Shown here piece by piece: positions 12,761 to 24,672 of a DNA stretch of 64,000 bases; position 1 is the stretch's first letter; every line of letters begins with the position of its first letter. Origin of the DNA: Blepharisma japonicum (Eukaryota > Ciliophora > Heterotrichea > Heterotrichida > Blepharismidae); the NCBI GenBank assembly GCA_949751835.1, contig CATKHK010000093.1, forward strand, positions 62,001 through 126,000, in the 5' to 3' direction. The notes under the pieces were generated by a model. It did no database searches. It was not told the origin of the DNA and saw nothing but the letters and a program-made list of their open reading frames with translations. Position numbers and translations under genes: made by a program.

Positions 12761-12932
12761 AAAATATAACAATTGCATCTATGAAAAAATTAACTAATAT
12801 ACCAGAAGTATGCGACTTCTTACTTTTTTAAAGGTTTTATTTATTAAGTTTAAATTACTATGAGATAATATATCTTTCAAAATACAGAAAAAGTTTATTA
12901 ATTTATTATAAAATTCTTACCAAATTGTGCTT

Positions 12933-14729
12933 TTATTTTATGGCATATTTATTTTCCAGCTTAATTTTTTTATCACTTAGGCTGAATTTAAAGCAGCAAC
13001 AAAAAGGGAAAATCCCAACCTGGATTATACCAATGAAGATAGAGTCCTTATTGAAAATTCTGAATGCTTGTTCGAATCCTTCTATTATGCATTTTCCAAT
13101 GGCTTTTCAATTATTTTCATCACCTATCTCACTTTCGTAAATTTTTCCTGAGCATTCCATTAAATAAGCTCTTGAGTTCCCAGAAATTAATAATTTCTGG
13201 CTTTCTATGTTTAGGTCTAGAGAAGAAATTGCAGAATAAATTGAATTTTCATTGTCTAATTTATAAATTTTTGATAATTTGGTCCCAGCTATTAATATAT
13301 CTTTTTTAAAAAGCATGCAAGAGCATGTATTAGGTGCTACAGGAAGTGGAGGCAATTTCTTCCACGAATGTTGAGATAAATCATATTTTTCTGCGAGATT
13401 TAAAGAGTTTGCATTAGCATCTTGACCTCCAAAAATATAAACTGAATTATTATAAAAAACTCCCGATGCAGAACTGCAAGGAACTCCTTCTGGTAACTCT
13501 GCTATAAATATACATTTTTTTGTATCAAAAATAAAAGCAGCACCTGAAGGAGGGAAGTTTCCAAATAAAAATAGCTCAAAATTAGATATTTGGACTATGC
13601 AAGTATGCCTCGTTAAAGCTAATGGGCTAGCTATAATTTTTTCGTCTTTTTTCTTAGTTTTTAGGTTATTTATAAAAATTTTTGTTGAATTCTTTTCTGT
13701 GTCTATTAAATATATTGAGTTGTTTCCAAAACAAGCAAAATTGATTAAATTTTCATTGATGGTCTTTAATAAACTTTCACATAATTTGGAATTATTATAA
13801 TTTTTCTTGACATATTCATTATGCATTTTTTTGAAATTTTTATTTGTTTCGCTCAGCAACATAAAGTTCTCATCATTTTTGCAAATAAAAGAAAAAACTC
13901 TGAATTTATTTGCTATTTTTATTTTCATTTGCTCTATTTCTTTTATTATTTGTTGATATTCGCTAATAAATGACATTGTAAAAAGGGCTTGGCTTCTTTT
14001 TGATAACTCTTCTAATTGATTTTCAAAACTTCGAGCTTCGTGTAATTTATTTTTTAACTTTTCAACAATTTTAGTTTCTGTTGTGATTGATACCCGTTGA
14101 TCATAATAAATGACTTCCTGACTTATATTAATATTATTTAAAATTTCAGTTTCTAATAATTCAGCTACTTTTGTTTTATCTTCAAACAAAATACTTTGGA
14201 AAAAGTTCGGATTTTCATATGGAATTTGATCAATAGAGGTTATTTCTCTAATTAAGCTATAGCAATAATTTATTTTTTCATAGACCTTTCTACAATATTC
14301 TGATAAAGCATTTTCTAAGTTTGCAATTTGTTTCCCAATACTTAAGATTTCAGATTTTTTGAACTCATCTAATTCACTAATTGAATCTTCTTTGTTATCT
14401 TTATGATTACTAAGCAAAGATTCTTCATTATCGATTGCTTGAATATTTATTGCTAATTTTCCATTGAATTCTTTGATTTTATTGAATATTGTTATTGTAC
14501 CTTCTAGACAACTATTTCAAAGCATAGAGATGCGTTTGTTTATTAAATCAACAATAAAAATTTTAGTTTCTTGATACTCGGCAAGAAACAAGTAACGAAT
14601 TTCATGAGGATTTGGAATTTCTGAGGTTTTGTGAGCTGCTAAATGCATATAACAGATAGGCAATACCCCAGAGCAGGAGCATAAAAACATCGCTTTAAAT
14701 GAGCAATTTTTATAAAAGCAGTGGGCCAT
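12933..14729 (-). CDS. Zinc-finger / coiled-coil / kelch-repeat protein
   Basis: Reading TGA as Trp joins several pieces into one 598-residue protein from ATG 14729 to TAA 12933-12935; the TGA codons at 14517-14519 and 13107-13109 become Trp71 and Trp541. The N-terminus has a B-box-like metal-binding pattern, C4-x4-C9-x7-C17-x-C19-x6-C26-x2-H29-x3-H33. Residues about 105-270 are Lys/Glu/Leu-rich and probably coiled coil. Residues about 330-540 contain kelch-like blades, clearest at VYIFGGQD followed by YDLSQHSWKKLPPLP. The last 57 residues (with CCCFKF) match nothing I recognise. There is no signal peptide, so it is cytosolic: probably a scaffold or ubiquitin-ligase-adaptor-like protein, though no BTB or RING domain is visible. 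It is unrelated to the receptors that flank it on both sides and lies where they converge. Confidence 0.8.
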
Positions 14730-14915
14730 TTATAAGTCTATAAAAGACTTGCATATCAATATCAAATTCTATTCATAATTAAGACTTTTTTAAATAGTAT
14801 AATTATACTAAATGCTATAAAAATGCTTTATCACTAAGAATTGTATTTTTACAATTATCGAATTTTAAAAATTATTATTTATATCTATGTAAAAATAAAA
14901 CAGCCTTCTATTTAT

Positions 14916-17900
14916 CTAATTAATAGTGTGCCTATATTCTTCTTCCTTAATATCCATTCCATAATGCTCTATTGAGACCACTTCTTTTTCAGAAATCACT
15001 TCTTTTTCAGCGGCAGAGAATTTCACAGTTGTAAGATCAAATGAGCTTCTTTTAAGGAAATCTTGATCACTAGAATCAGAATACATCATATATTTTTTCC
15101 CCGTTTCTCTATTTATTTCTTCAGCAGCCATCTTATTTCCCAAGGCAAATCTAAAAATTACCCCAAGGTCAATTCCTTTTTCTGTATAGAGCAGGCTAGG
15201 GTAATATTGTTTTTGAATAAAAAATCCAAGTCAAAATAGTAAAATAATTCCAATATACTGAAAAATAAGCCAGAATATTATAAATTTGTGCGAGGATATT
15301 TGATATACCGACGATAATAATATACTTCATGAAGCAAATGAATAAAAAATAATCAGTCAAAGATTGCAACGATGATAGTTATATGGTTTCTGCCTTAAAC
15401 ATCATAAAATAAATAATGATAAAATAATACCTAAAATAAACCCATTTAAAGGTTGACTGTAAGGCTTTAGGGCTTTATTTAGGACTATTACGATTATTTG
15501 AAAAAATGATTTTGACATAGTGTGAAATGGTGAGGTCTTGATGTTGAGTTCTTTTTTATTTAAGTCATATAAATAAGGTCTGACGAAAATATCGAGCGGC
15601 AAATAGATAAATAAAGCAAGAATAGAAAGCACTGCCCAGATTGAATGTGAATTTTCTCAGCAAAAAGTGGTGCAATCATGCTTAATAAAGCTATTGCTTA
15701 AATCTTCTCCAATGCCATCAACACATTGAATGACACTTAGCAATATCGATATAATTGGTAAGAAACAGATGCTGCTAAAAATAGGCAGCAAAAGTTCAAA
15801 AATTACTGAATCAGGCAAAAATAGCCATTTTTTCCCACAATTTTTACAAATAACGCAAAAGCAGTAATAAATCCACACACAAATCGCTATCAGTGCTGAA
15901 TAAACATAAATTCAAAAATCTTCCTTTTTTCCAGATTCATCAAAATTTGCATTAGAATAATAAGCAAGAAATCTAAGAGGGGCATCAAGCTTATCCCTAT
16001 CAGGCCCCATTGCAATAAACTGTAGGCTCTCAATAATTATTACAGGCACAACAAAATAGTCCTCAAATTTCATAAGAAATCTTTCATCTATAATTTTAAC
16101 CTCAGAGTTGCCGTATGCTTTTCATATATAAAACCCAATCATAAATGTGGTCGTAATAAGTCCGAGGGAAACTCCATACAAAATTCCAGCACCTTTATAA
16201 GAGTATTTAACTAATTCCTCTTCAAAAGGGCAGTCTCCTGAAATTTGTATTAAACCATTGACACTTTCATAGAAAGTTAATAACTTTACTGATGCAAAAT
16301 TATATTGTCCTATTGAATACTGATAAAAATGCTCAGATGTGTCGTTTCATTTTATCTTAGAAATTCCTATTATGGCTTCTGATCTATCATTTTTTCCTGT
16401 CCCTATAGACACAATTCCAGAGCAGCCTATGAACTTTTGCTGTCTTAAATTTTTATTCAAAATAGTAGAATTTTCGAAATTTTGGCCGTGATTAATGGTA
16501 TATTTAATTCCATGAAATAAAAGCATTGCGGCATCAAATGAGAAACATCTAAACTCCAAATTATCATCACTATACTTTATAATAAACAGCCTAAGCAATT
16601 TTCCAAAGTTGCCTACTCATTCTTCTTGATTTATATTTAAAATACTATTCGCCAACGGAATTTTTGCTTTTTCACGGATAGCTGATATTTCGTACATAAT
16701 ATTGCTAAACATCATAAAAATCCCCTCTGAGCTTCTAAGCCCTGCATCATAAATTTTTTCAAGAAATTGCAGTTCTGACTGTGGCTTTAACAATAATATA
16801 TAAATTCGTTTTTTATAGCCTATAATATTTTTTATCAATTTCTCATAATCGCCACTCAGTGCTCTTTCATCATCTTTATTTACAATATTAATATTAGTAT
16901 TACTTATCAATAATAGGAAATATTGATAAGCTGACAGAGATTCATATGTTTTTTCATATACAAGAATAATATTTTTCCATTGGAGAGCTGCAATAAGGTT
17001 TATTATAACTTTCACATAAAAATTCCTATTTTTTACTACGCTCATAAACTCAGGATAAGCTTCTATGCTTGATAAAGAAGTCCCTGGGGCATACTCCGAT
17101 ATTTGAGGAATAGAGATATTTAAGCTCCTCAACGCTAAAATATTACTGATAACTGTCCTTGTATAGATTGAGGTTAAAAAACCGACCCCAAAATTTTCTA
17201 TTAAATTGCTTAAACAGTCATATGATTCAGGAGTTGTAAAATATTCAGCACCACAGTCAACATGAGTGGCCAAGATTTCAAAGCCATCAAAAAAATTGAT
17301 GGATTTTATATGAAGTAAAGCAATTTTTGCCCCTATTTTGGCGCTTGATGAAATATTACTGTGAGGGTAGCCAAAGTTTGTATCGCCATCTGCTATTGAG
17401 ATTGTTATATTTGTAAAGGGAAAATTTGGAATTGACTTGGCACAACATAGAACACTCATGATTCCATTGAAAATACTGCCTATAACATTTTTTTGATTGT
17501 TTTGTATATTTATAAGTGAATAGTCAGGAAGTGGATGATGGCCCACAGTAGCCTTTTCTAAAGCCTGGCGCAAATTGTCCATGTCATATATATTTTCAAA
17601 TTCCAGCACTAAATCAATGAATTTTTCAATAGCTAATAATTCGTACATATAGTTATTAGTTGAATTTTCCAGCCCTCTTTCTATATATGTCCAAATTCCA
17701 TTTTCTGTTATATTTCCTAAATTTTCACCTTTTAATATAACTCCACTTTCTAAGCCTAAAATATTTTTTTCTTTCAAACTTTTCAGCAGTTTTTGAGTCC
17801 CATTTTCTTGGTTTAGAATTATGATATTTCTGATACCTGTTGGCTTTATTTGTTTTTCTATCAATAAATTGGATATATCTTGGCTATCAGTGTCAATAAA

Positions 17901-18383
17901 ATTAAATTCCTTCACTATTTTTCCTTGAAAAATGTCTTTTGAGCTTATTCCTGAGTTTCCATTTGAAATTAGTATGAATTTTTCTCAATTTAAATAAGAA
18001 ATTACAGTCATAAGTCCCTTTTTATCATCTTCTTGAGAAAAATGGGTAAAAAATTGCCAATCATTGAAATTATTTTCTTTTCCTTTAATTGACAATAAAA
18101 TAAATTGTTTTTGCTTTGCTAACTCATGAAGATAAATTTCCAAAGAAATGCTGAATGTTAAATCTAACACAACTGTGGGATTATCTTTGAGGTCTAAGAT
18201 ATCAGTATTCGAGTTTATTTTTTTGTGGAGAAAATCAACTTTGATATCAAAATCAAGGACTAAGTTCTGAATTAGGCGGTCAATAAATTCTTGGTCAGTT
18301 TGTGAACTATATAGGATCTCAAAAAGAATCTGACTTCTAGAAATGGTCAGAAGCAAGAAAAAAACAACTGTCGCTACCATCAT
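14916..18383 (-). CDS. Family A receptor A6: tandem PBP-type-1 / ~9 TM protein
   Basis: The gene encodes 1155 residues from ATG 18383 to TAG 14916-14918 in a single frame with TGA as Trp. An in-frame ATG at 18446 is less likely because the hydrophobic signal sequence MMVATVVFFLLLTISRSQ begins at 18383. PBP module I is about residues 20-325, with TGIRNIIILNQ. Module II is about 330-715, with YPEFMSVVKN, DAGLRSSEG and GCSGIVSIG. About nine helices run from 730 to 1060, and the tail holds FRFALGN. It is a divergent member: the segment corresponding to ELLYGSIVITQAEW in other copies is altered here (ANSILNINQEEW). The tail is longer and acidic. It is the - strand copy nearest the kelch gene. Confidence 0.86.
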
Positions 18384-18989
18384 GCAATATTCTATAAGAT
18401 AACGCGAATAATTACAATGGAATATATTTAAATCGAAATTGAGCAAGCAAGTAAAAATTTTGAAATTTACACGTATATATAAACAGTTATTAAGTAAGCA
18501 TAATATTTGATAATTATATTAAGAAATGATTGAAATAATTTTTTTATAAATTTCAGCTGAAAAATTGCCTATCGTATGTGCATCTCAAATAATTAAGATG
18601 CTAGTCTGGATTTTAATACAAAATGCTATTTTTTGTGAAGAATATGCTTTTCTGGAAGCAAATATATATTATAAGAGCTTAAAATTCACATAATGAGATT
18701 GATTTTTTGATTGCAAAGCTAGATATTAAATTTATAATAAAAATGATAGCTATATCAGAAATTCTTGTATTCAAATTGCAAGTTTATTTTGCTATTTAAT
18801 TTAAAAAAAATATCCTTCGTTTCAAATAATTGTGTTTATTTTTATGTCTTCTTGCTTGATATTTGAATAAATAAAACTTTAACTGCAATTTTTTTACCTA
18901 AACTAAGAATTAAATATATTTTTGCCTGTAAGATAATAGGTTATTGATATTTTTATATTAGAATAATTTACTTATCTTATTGATCTAAT

Positions 18990-20028
18990 TGCTTTTCTTT
19001 GTAATTTTAATTCCGTTTTCAGCTCATTCCTTTCTAGATAATATCCACAATTAATGTTTTTTCTGAAGTGTTGTCGCCTAAAGAAAATCTAAAAATATAC
19101 ATATATCAAATGATTTTTCTGAAAATAAGAAACTTAAGCATATCTTTATTGGATAAAAAGCCCATAAATAATAAAATAACACATTTTATATATTCACTGT
19201 AAAACGAAACAGTAGTTAGAAATCAAAAAATTTGATAATAGTATTCAGCTTCACAAAACAGCAATATGAGTAATAGCGAGCCAAAGGCTGCATTTATAAT
19301 AATTATATGATTTTTTCTTAAGATAAAGCAAAGAAAAAATAGCAATAAAATGCTATATATAAGACCAGTAAGATCCCATTTTGAGGCTTTAAGGTTTGTT
19401 TATAATAATTTGAGGATTTTAAACGCCATATGCCATGATATTGGCTTTATATTGACACCTCTATTTTTGTTTCCCAGTATCATCGAAAATAAATAGATAA
19501 ATTAATAATGCGGAAATTAATAAAAAATGTCAAATTTCTTTAACAAAAGAGCTGTGCAGTCATTTCTTGCAAAAGATTATGACCAGTATTACACTATTGT
19601 TTATCGCATTTAAAAAGCTCATAAGAAACGAAATTATAGGCAAAAGGAAGTGTTCTATATGAAAGGTAGTCTTAATTCTGCAAAGTTCATTCTGAAATGA
19701 CATAAAAATAAAATATACACAAGTAAAATCCTTGCAAACACGGATTAGAGCAAGGTCCAACATCTTTCCCCTCTTGTAAGTCATGAGTAGTTATGTTTGC
19801 AAAGTGAGCTAAATACTTAAATTGTAAGCCCTGATTTTGGAACCATTCCTAAATTGAAACAAATCAGTAATAATTATATCCATTGCGGCCTATCTTGAAA
19901 AAATATGAATACTATATCTGAAATTTGTATTTTTCAAAATTTTTTCATAAATAGAGCGTAATATTAATTGAAAAAGAACTCCTAAAGATATAAAATAAAG
20001 AATTCCTGCCTCAGTTTTTGGATATGTT
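18990..20028 (-). pseudogene. Decayed family A membrane domain
   Basis: The + strand text here follows the 3' half of the gene at 20543-23956 block by block. The order is the tail region (about 19070), the helix 8 motif (AGCCAAAGGCTGCATTTATAA), the helix 6-7 region (GGCTTTAAGGTTTGTTTA), the Cys/Trp loop (GCAGTCATTTCTTGCAAAAG), helix 4, and helices 2 and 1 at 19800-20010. There are many stops and indels, and the signal peptide and both PBP modules are gone. It is a full-length loss of the ectodomain half of one array unit. The interval 18384-18989 shows no other recognisable content. Confidence 0.72.
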
Positions 20029-20349
20029 TTATTGCGGTCTCACCAAAAAGACATTAGGGTTATAAATTATGCAATCAGGAACTTTCTGGTTTATCAGAAC
20101 TGCCCCATTAAGTAAAATGATGGAAATTTTTAATTTATATCTCCCCATCCCAATGCTCATAAAAGGAGCTTGAACTCTGGTTCTCACAAGAATTTGCTCT
20201 TCAATTTTTCGTAGGGATATTTCATTAGATAAAACGAAAATTAAATCATTTGAAGGGCTATATAAAAGATCAATACAATTGCAATGAGAAGCAAAAAATA
20301 ACGTATGATTATAAATTTTATGAGGATATTCTAATGGCATTAAGAACAA
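20029..20349 (-). CDS. Orphan 106-residue ORF of unknown nature
   Basis: An ATG-to-TAA frame of 106 residues (ATG 20349, TAA 20029-20031) lies between a decayed receptor and the 3' end of A7. It contains no TGA codons and does not match the receptor family at this position. The alternation of short hydrophobic strands with an SPSNDLIFVLSNE stretch is vaguely beta-propeller-like. It could be a fragment of an unrelated gene dropped into the array, or a chance frame. Confidence 0.25.
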   Translation of the reverse strand: MFLMPLEYPHKIYNHTLFFASHCNCIDLLYSPSNDLIFVLSNEISLRKIEEQILVRTRVQAPFMSIGMGRYKLKISIILLNGAVLINQKVPDCIIYNPNVFLVRPQ

Positions 20350-20542
20350 ATAATTCTTTTGAAGTTAAATGAAAAATAATGATGTTTATGTCATTTTATA
20401 AGCTGCTTGGCTAATAAATTAAAATAAAAATGTTTTTATCCCAAAATATTAATTGTAATTTCTCTGCTTATCATGCTTCTCAGATTTATTTATCAACCTC
20501 AGCCCTAAATAACTTATTAAACTTATAATAGATTTTAATTTT

Positions 20543-23500
20543 TTATTTATTACTTATCCTATCATTTTCTTCATTTTTTACCTCAATATCTAATTTATCA
20601 ATTTTTTGAGATTTTTGGTTTCTCTTTCTCGTCATTTCAAGAAAAAGTGATTTTTCCATAGCATTATGACCCAGTGAAAACCTAAAAAACAAGCTGATAT
20701 CAAGTGTTTTTTCCCTATACAATAAACTTGGATAAAATTTAGTTTGAATCAAAACGCCGACAATTATTATCACAGTCCAGCCAAGGTACTCAAGAAAGAT
20801 CCAAAACAGCGTAAAATGATTCCCAGATACCAAAAAAACTGAAGAGACGACCAAGCTTCATAAAACAGCAAAATGGGACACAGAAAGCCAAAGGTTGAAT
20901 CTATTATAATTATATGGTTTTCTTTTTAAACAAAATATAGTAAAGCTTGAGAAAAAAATGATATAAATAAGCCCATATAAAGGTGAATTTTCAGGCTTTA
21001 GAGTTTTGTTTAGAACTATGATAACAATTTGGCAAAGACTCTTTAGCATCATATACCAAGGCCTTGCCCGGACATTTATAGTACTATTTTGGTTATCCCA
21101 ATAAGGTCTAAAATATACAGCTAGAGGGATATATATTAATAATGCTGATATTGAAAGACTTGCTCATAGTATATGCAAGCCTTTTCAGCAAAAAACTGAA
21201 CAGTCATTCCTTACAAAAGATTGATCTAAGTCTTGTCCTATTCCTTGAACACATTGAACTACTCCTAAAAGGATAGAAATTATAGGTAAAAAGCAAGTAT
21301 TACCTATAATTGGCAGTACAAAGTTAGAAAAATTTTTGCAATAATCACAAAAAAATTTATCAAACCTCTGAAAATTGATTAAAGTATGAATACTCATTAA
21401 AATCCACACACAAAGCAAAATCAATATCACTTTTACACAAATCCAAAACCTAGCTCCTTTAGTTATCCATGAATAATTAATAGTCGCATAATCAGCAAGC
21501 AAACTTGAAATTTCATCATATCCTTTAATGTCAGGTCCCATGCCAATAAATTGCAAAAAATCAATAAAAATTATTCCCATACTTATATAATCCTGCAAAA
21601 AAATTAGGCTTCTTTGGGTCATATCTGGGATTTTTATATTCCAATATAATTTTCATATATAAAAAGTCACAATAACTGAAATAATCAAAACGCTAAAAGA
21701 TATGCCATAGAGAACTCCAGCTCCTATATCAGAATATTGGACTATATCTAAATCAAAAGGACATTCAGGATACTCAACGGTGTCTCCAGGCGCGATGGTA
21801 GAGTTATCATAATAAATAATAGGGTCTCATAGAGTAAATAATTGGGACTTTTCAAGGTCATATCTCCCGACTCAGGACTCATAGAAGATGTTTGAGCTTG
21901 AATTTCAGCGAATATTGTAGACCCCAACTATGCTTGTGCTTCGATCATTAGTGTCGGATTCTATTGAAACAGTCCCTGAGCAGCCTAGAAATCTTTGATG
22001 ACGTAGATTATAATTAAGAAGTGTTGAATTTTCTGCATTTCCACCTTGATCAATGGTAAACCTAATCCCATGTAAGAGAAGCATAGCTGCATCGAATGAA
22101 AAGCATCTGTAGTCTGCAGGGCTTGAAAATACTTTAAGGTAGCCTTGCTTTATTTGTTCTCCATAGTCTCCAACTCAATCAGCTTGAGTTATAATAATAG
22201 ATCCATATAATAATTCTTTTAATTTTTTTCGCTCAGCTTCATCAGGTTCTAATAGGTAAGAATATGCTACTTTTTCATATAAAATAAAAATCCCCTTACC
22301 TCTTCTTAATCCAGCATCATGCATGTTTTCTATAAAATAAAACTCATTTGCCATCAAAATAATATAAATTCTTACATCAGTTTTTATATAGTTTTCCATT
22401 CATTGTTTGTAGGTCGGATAATCAGACCTCAAATAATTTGGCTTTATAGTCCTCTCATTAGGACTATTTACAATATTTATATGTGATTCTGTAGTTTTTG
22501 TCAAAATCTGGTTATAAGCATATATTGGTCCAGTGCTGTTTTCATATATAACGATTATATTTTTTCAGCCAGAAATCATACAAAAATTTACTATTATAGC
22601 TGCTATATACCTGCTGTCCTTTGAAACCCTAATAAATTCAGGAAAATTGGCCTTATTTGTAAATGTTCCTGCAATCACCAGATCAGAAATGTGAGGGATT
22701 GTTATGTTTAGGGCGCGAAAAGAAAGGATATTTCCAAGAGCAACTGTAGCGAAAATATTGGTAAGAAATCCAACCCCCAGCTTATCTTTTATACTTTTGA
22801 AGCAATTTAAGCTAAAAGTTGCATTGTAAATATTTGCCCCACAGTCTGTGTGGGTGACGGAGATATCAAATCCATCCAAAAAGTGGGTACTTTTTATATA
22901 CATTAAGGCATATAAAGCTCCATTCTTGATTAGCTTACCTGTTAATGGACTGTTTGGTAATCCAGGGTTTGTTATACCATCTGCGATTGAGATTTTTACT
23001 TCTGTTGAAGGATTGTTAGGGATCGAAGACGACCCATTAGGCCAAATAATACTACCACTAAAATTTATTTTTCCATCAATTATGCTGCCTACATTGGTTT
23101 GCTTGCCCTTTTGTATATTAATTAATGTGAAATTAGAAGATGAGACATTTGAAAGGTCGTTTAAATATTCGGATTTATCATTGCATTTCAATATGTTTCT
23201 CAAAATTTTTACAATTGCAAAGGCTTCTTGCTCATATTCATTGTTCGCAATTTCTAGCCCAGACTCTGTATAAGAAAATAATCCATTTTCTGGAATATTT
23301 CTCAAATTCTGATTTAGAAATAAAGCACCTTTGAGAAGATTTTTCTGCTTTAAGCTTTTTAACAGCTTTTTTGCGCTTTCGTCTTGGTTTATGATAACAA
23401 AATTTTGGATTCCTGTAGATTTTAGGTATTTGCCGATAAATAAATTGGAAAGTTCTTGAGTCCCATTTTTTGGGAAATAAAAAATTTTAAAATTTCAATT

Positions 23501-23956
23501 ATAAGAAATAGATGAAATTTTGTCAATAAATTGAGTATGATATTCATCAGAAATTATAATGAATTGCTGCCAGCCTAAATAAGATACCAAGATCTCAAAT
23601 GCCTTGGTGTGCTCTTTCACGGAGTAATGCCAAGACACAAGATTTTTGAATTTTTTCAATGGCTCTTCTGATGATAGGACGATAGATCCATTTTCAGCAG
23701 TACTAGCTCATATTAGACTTTCTCCAACAAGATTTATAATAATATCAGGTGCAAATTCGTAATTTGATAGGCTAGATGATACTTCTTTTGTCCTTAGTGT
23801 AACTTCTTGGCCTGAGAAATTTTTCTTCAATGCAGCTATTAATGTTGATACCAAATTGCCATCAGTCGAAGAATTGAATAAGATATAAACTAAAAGTTGG
23901 CATTTCATAAGGTAAATAAGTCCACAGAAAAAATAAAATTTTTGCGTAATCAACAT
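20543..23956 (-). CDS. Family A receptor A7: tandem PBP-type-1 / ~9 TM protein
   Basis: The gene encodes 1137 residues from ATG 23956 to TAA 20543-20545 in one frame with TGA as Trp. The signal peptide is MLITQKFYFFCGLIYLMKCQ. Module I is about residues 21-325: LGWQQFIIISDEYH, STGIQNFVIIN and NIQKGKQTNVGSI. Module II is about 330-720: DGFDISVTHTDCGA, FPEFIRVSKDSRY, HDAGLRRGKG and GCSGTVSIE. Nine helices span about 740-1065, with DFLQFIGMGPDIK in helix 2, FCWKGLHI after helix 4 and KRKPYNYNR after helix 7. The tail contains FFRFSLGH and a basic stretch. It forms a close subgroup with 32383-35775 and 36395-39793, sharing most of both coding sequence and flanks. Confidence 0.88.
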
Positions 23957-24672
23957 GAGTATTAATATTTTAATACAAATAGCTATGAAATTATATTATT
24001 AAATTAATAAATTTTTTAATTATTAGTTAGGTAAAAATCACACATTTTCTGAGAAATCTATTGGAATTTCTGCACCATCTTAAATCTTGGCTTTTCTTAA
24101 ATATTAAGCCATAATAATTAAAAATATTATTTATTTTACCAAATTTCCCTGGCATCCAGTTTTTTGGATTTAAATAATATCTCCTTATTATAAATAAAAT
24201 TTATATGATCAGCAGATTTTAGGATTTAGGAATGCTTAAAATAGATGCATATGCTGCCATTTATAGTTATGGATTTATTTTGGCAACATTATAGTCTCTA
24301 TAGAGAGTCAAATACAAACTCATCTACTATACTCTTGGAATATTTCGCCTCATTCCCTATGCAATGGAATTGAGAGATAAATAGAATCATGTGTCATAAA
24401 GCTTGGTGAGATAAAAGGAGGTTATGTTAGATGTGTACCAAGTTACATTAAGCTATTTAAATAAAATTTTGATATAAATTTATAGCTTTTTATTGTTTTT
24501 AGATATTTTATTCTTTGTGATTTGTATTGTGAGCCCATAATTTTTGTATCTATGCTATTTAATTCATATTTAATCAAAATTAATCTAAATGTACAAGGTA
24601 GCTTATGTAAAGATGATATCAAATAATAATATTAGAAATAATAAAATGATATTAAATTACTTTATTCTTTAA
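23957..24672. other. A7-A8 spacer, no gene seen
   Basis: About 100-200 bp upstream of A7 a block with CACCATCTTAAATC resembles the 5' flanks of A10 (about 35890) and A11 (about 39920). Near 24620-24660 a block around AAATAATAAAATGATATTAA matches 40185-40215. These are shared intergenic pieces of a duplicated unit. The central part (about 24230-24450) resembles nothing else in the window and has no open frame. Confidence 0.45.

Noticed and set aside
22848-23273. Plus-strand open frames of 139-141 residues opposite A7, A10 and A11
   Set aside because: They are antisense shadows of the conserved module I/II coding region. The same frame recurs only because the sense strand is conserved.
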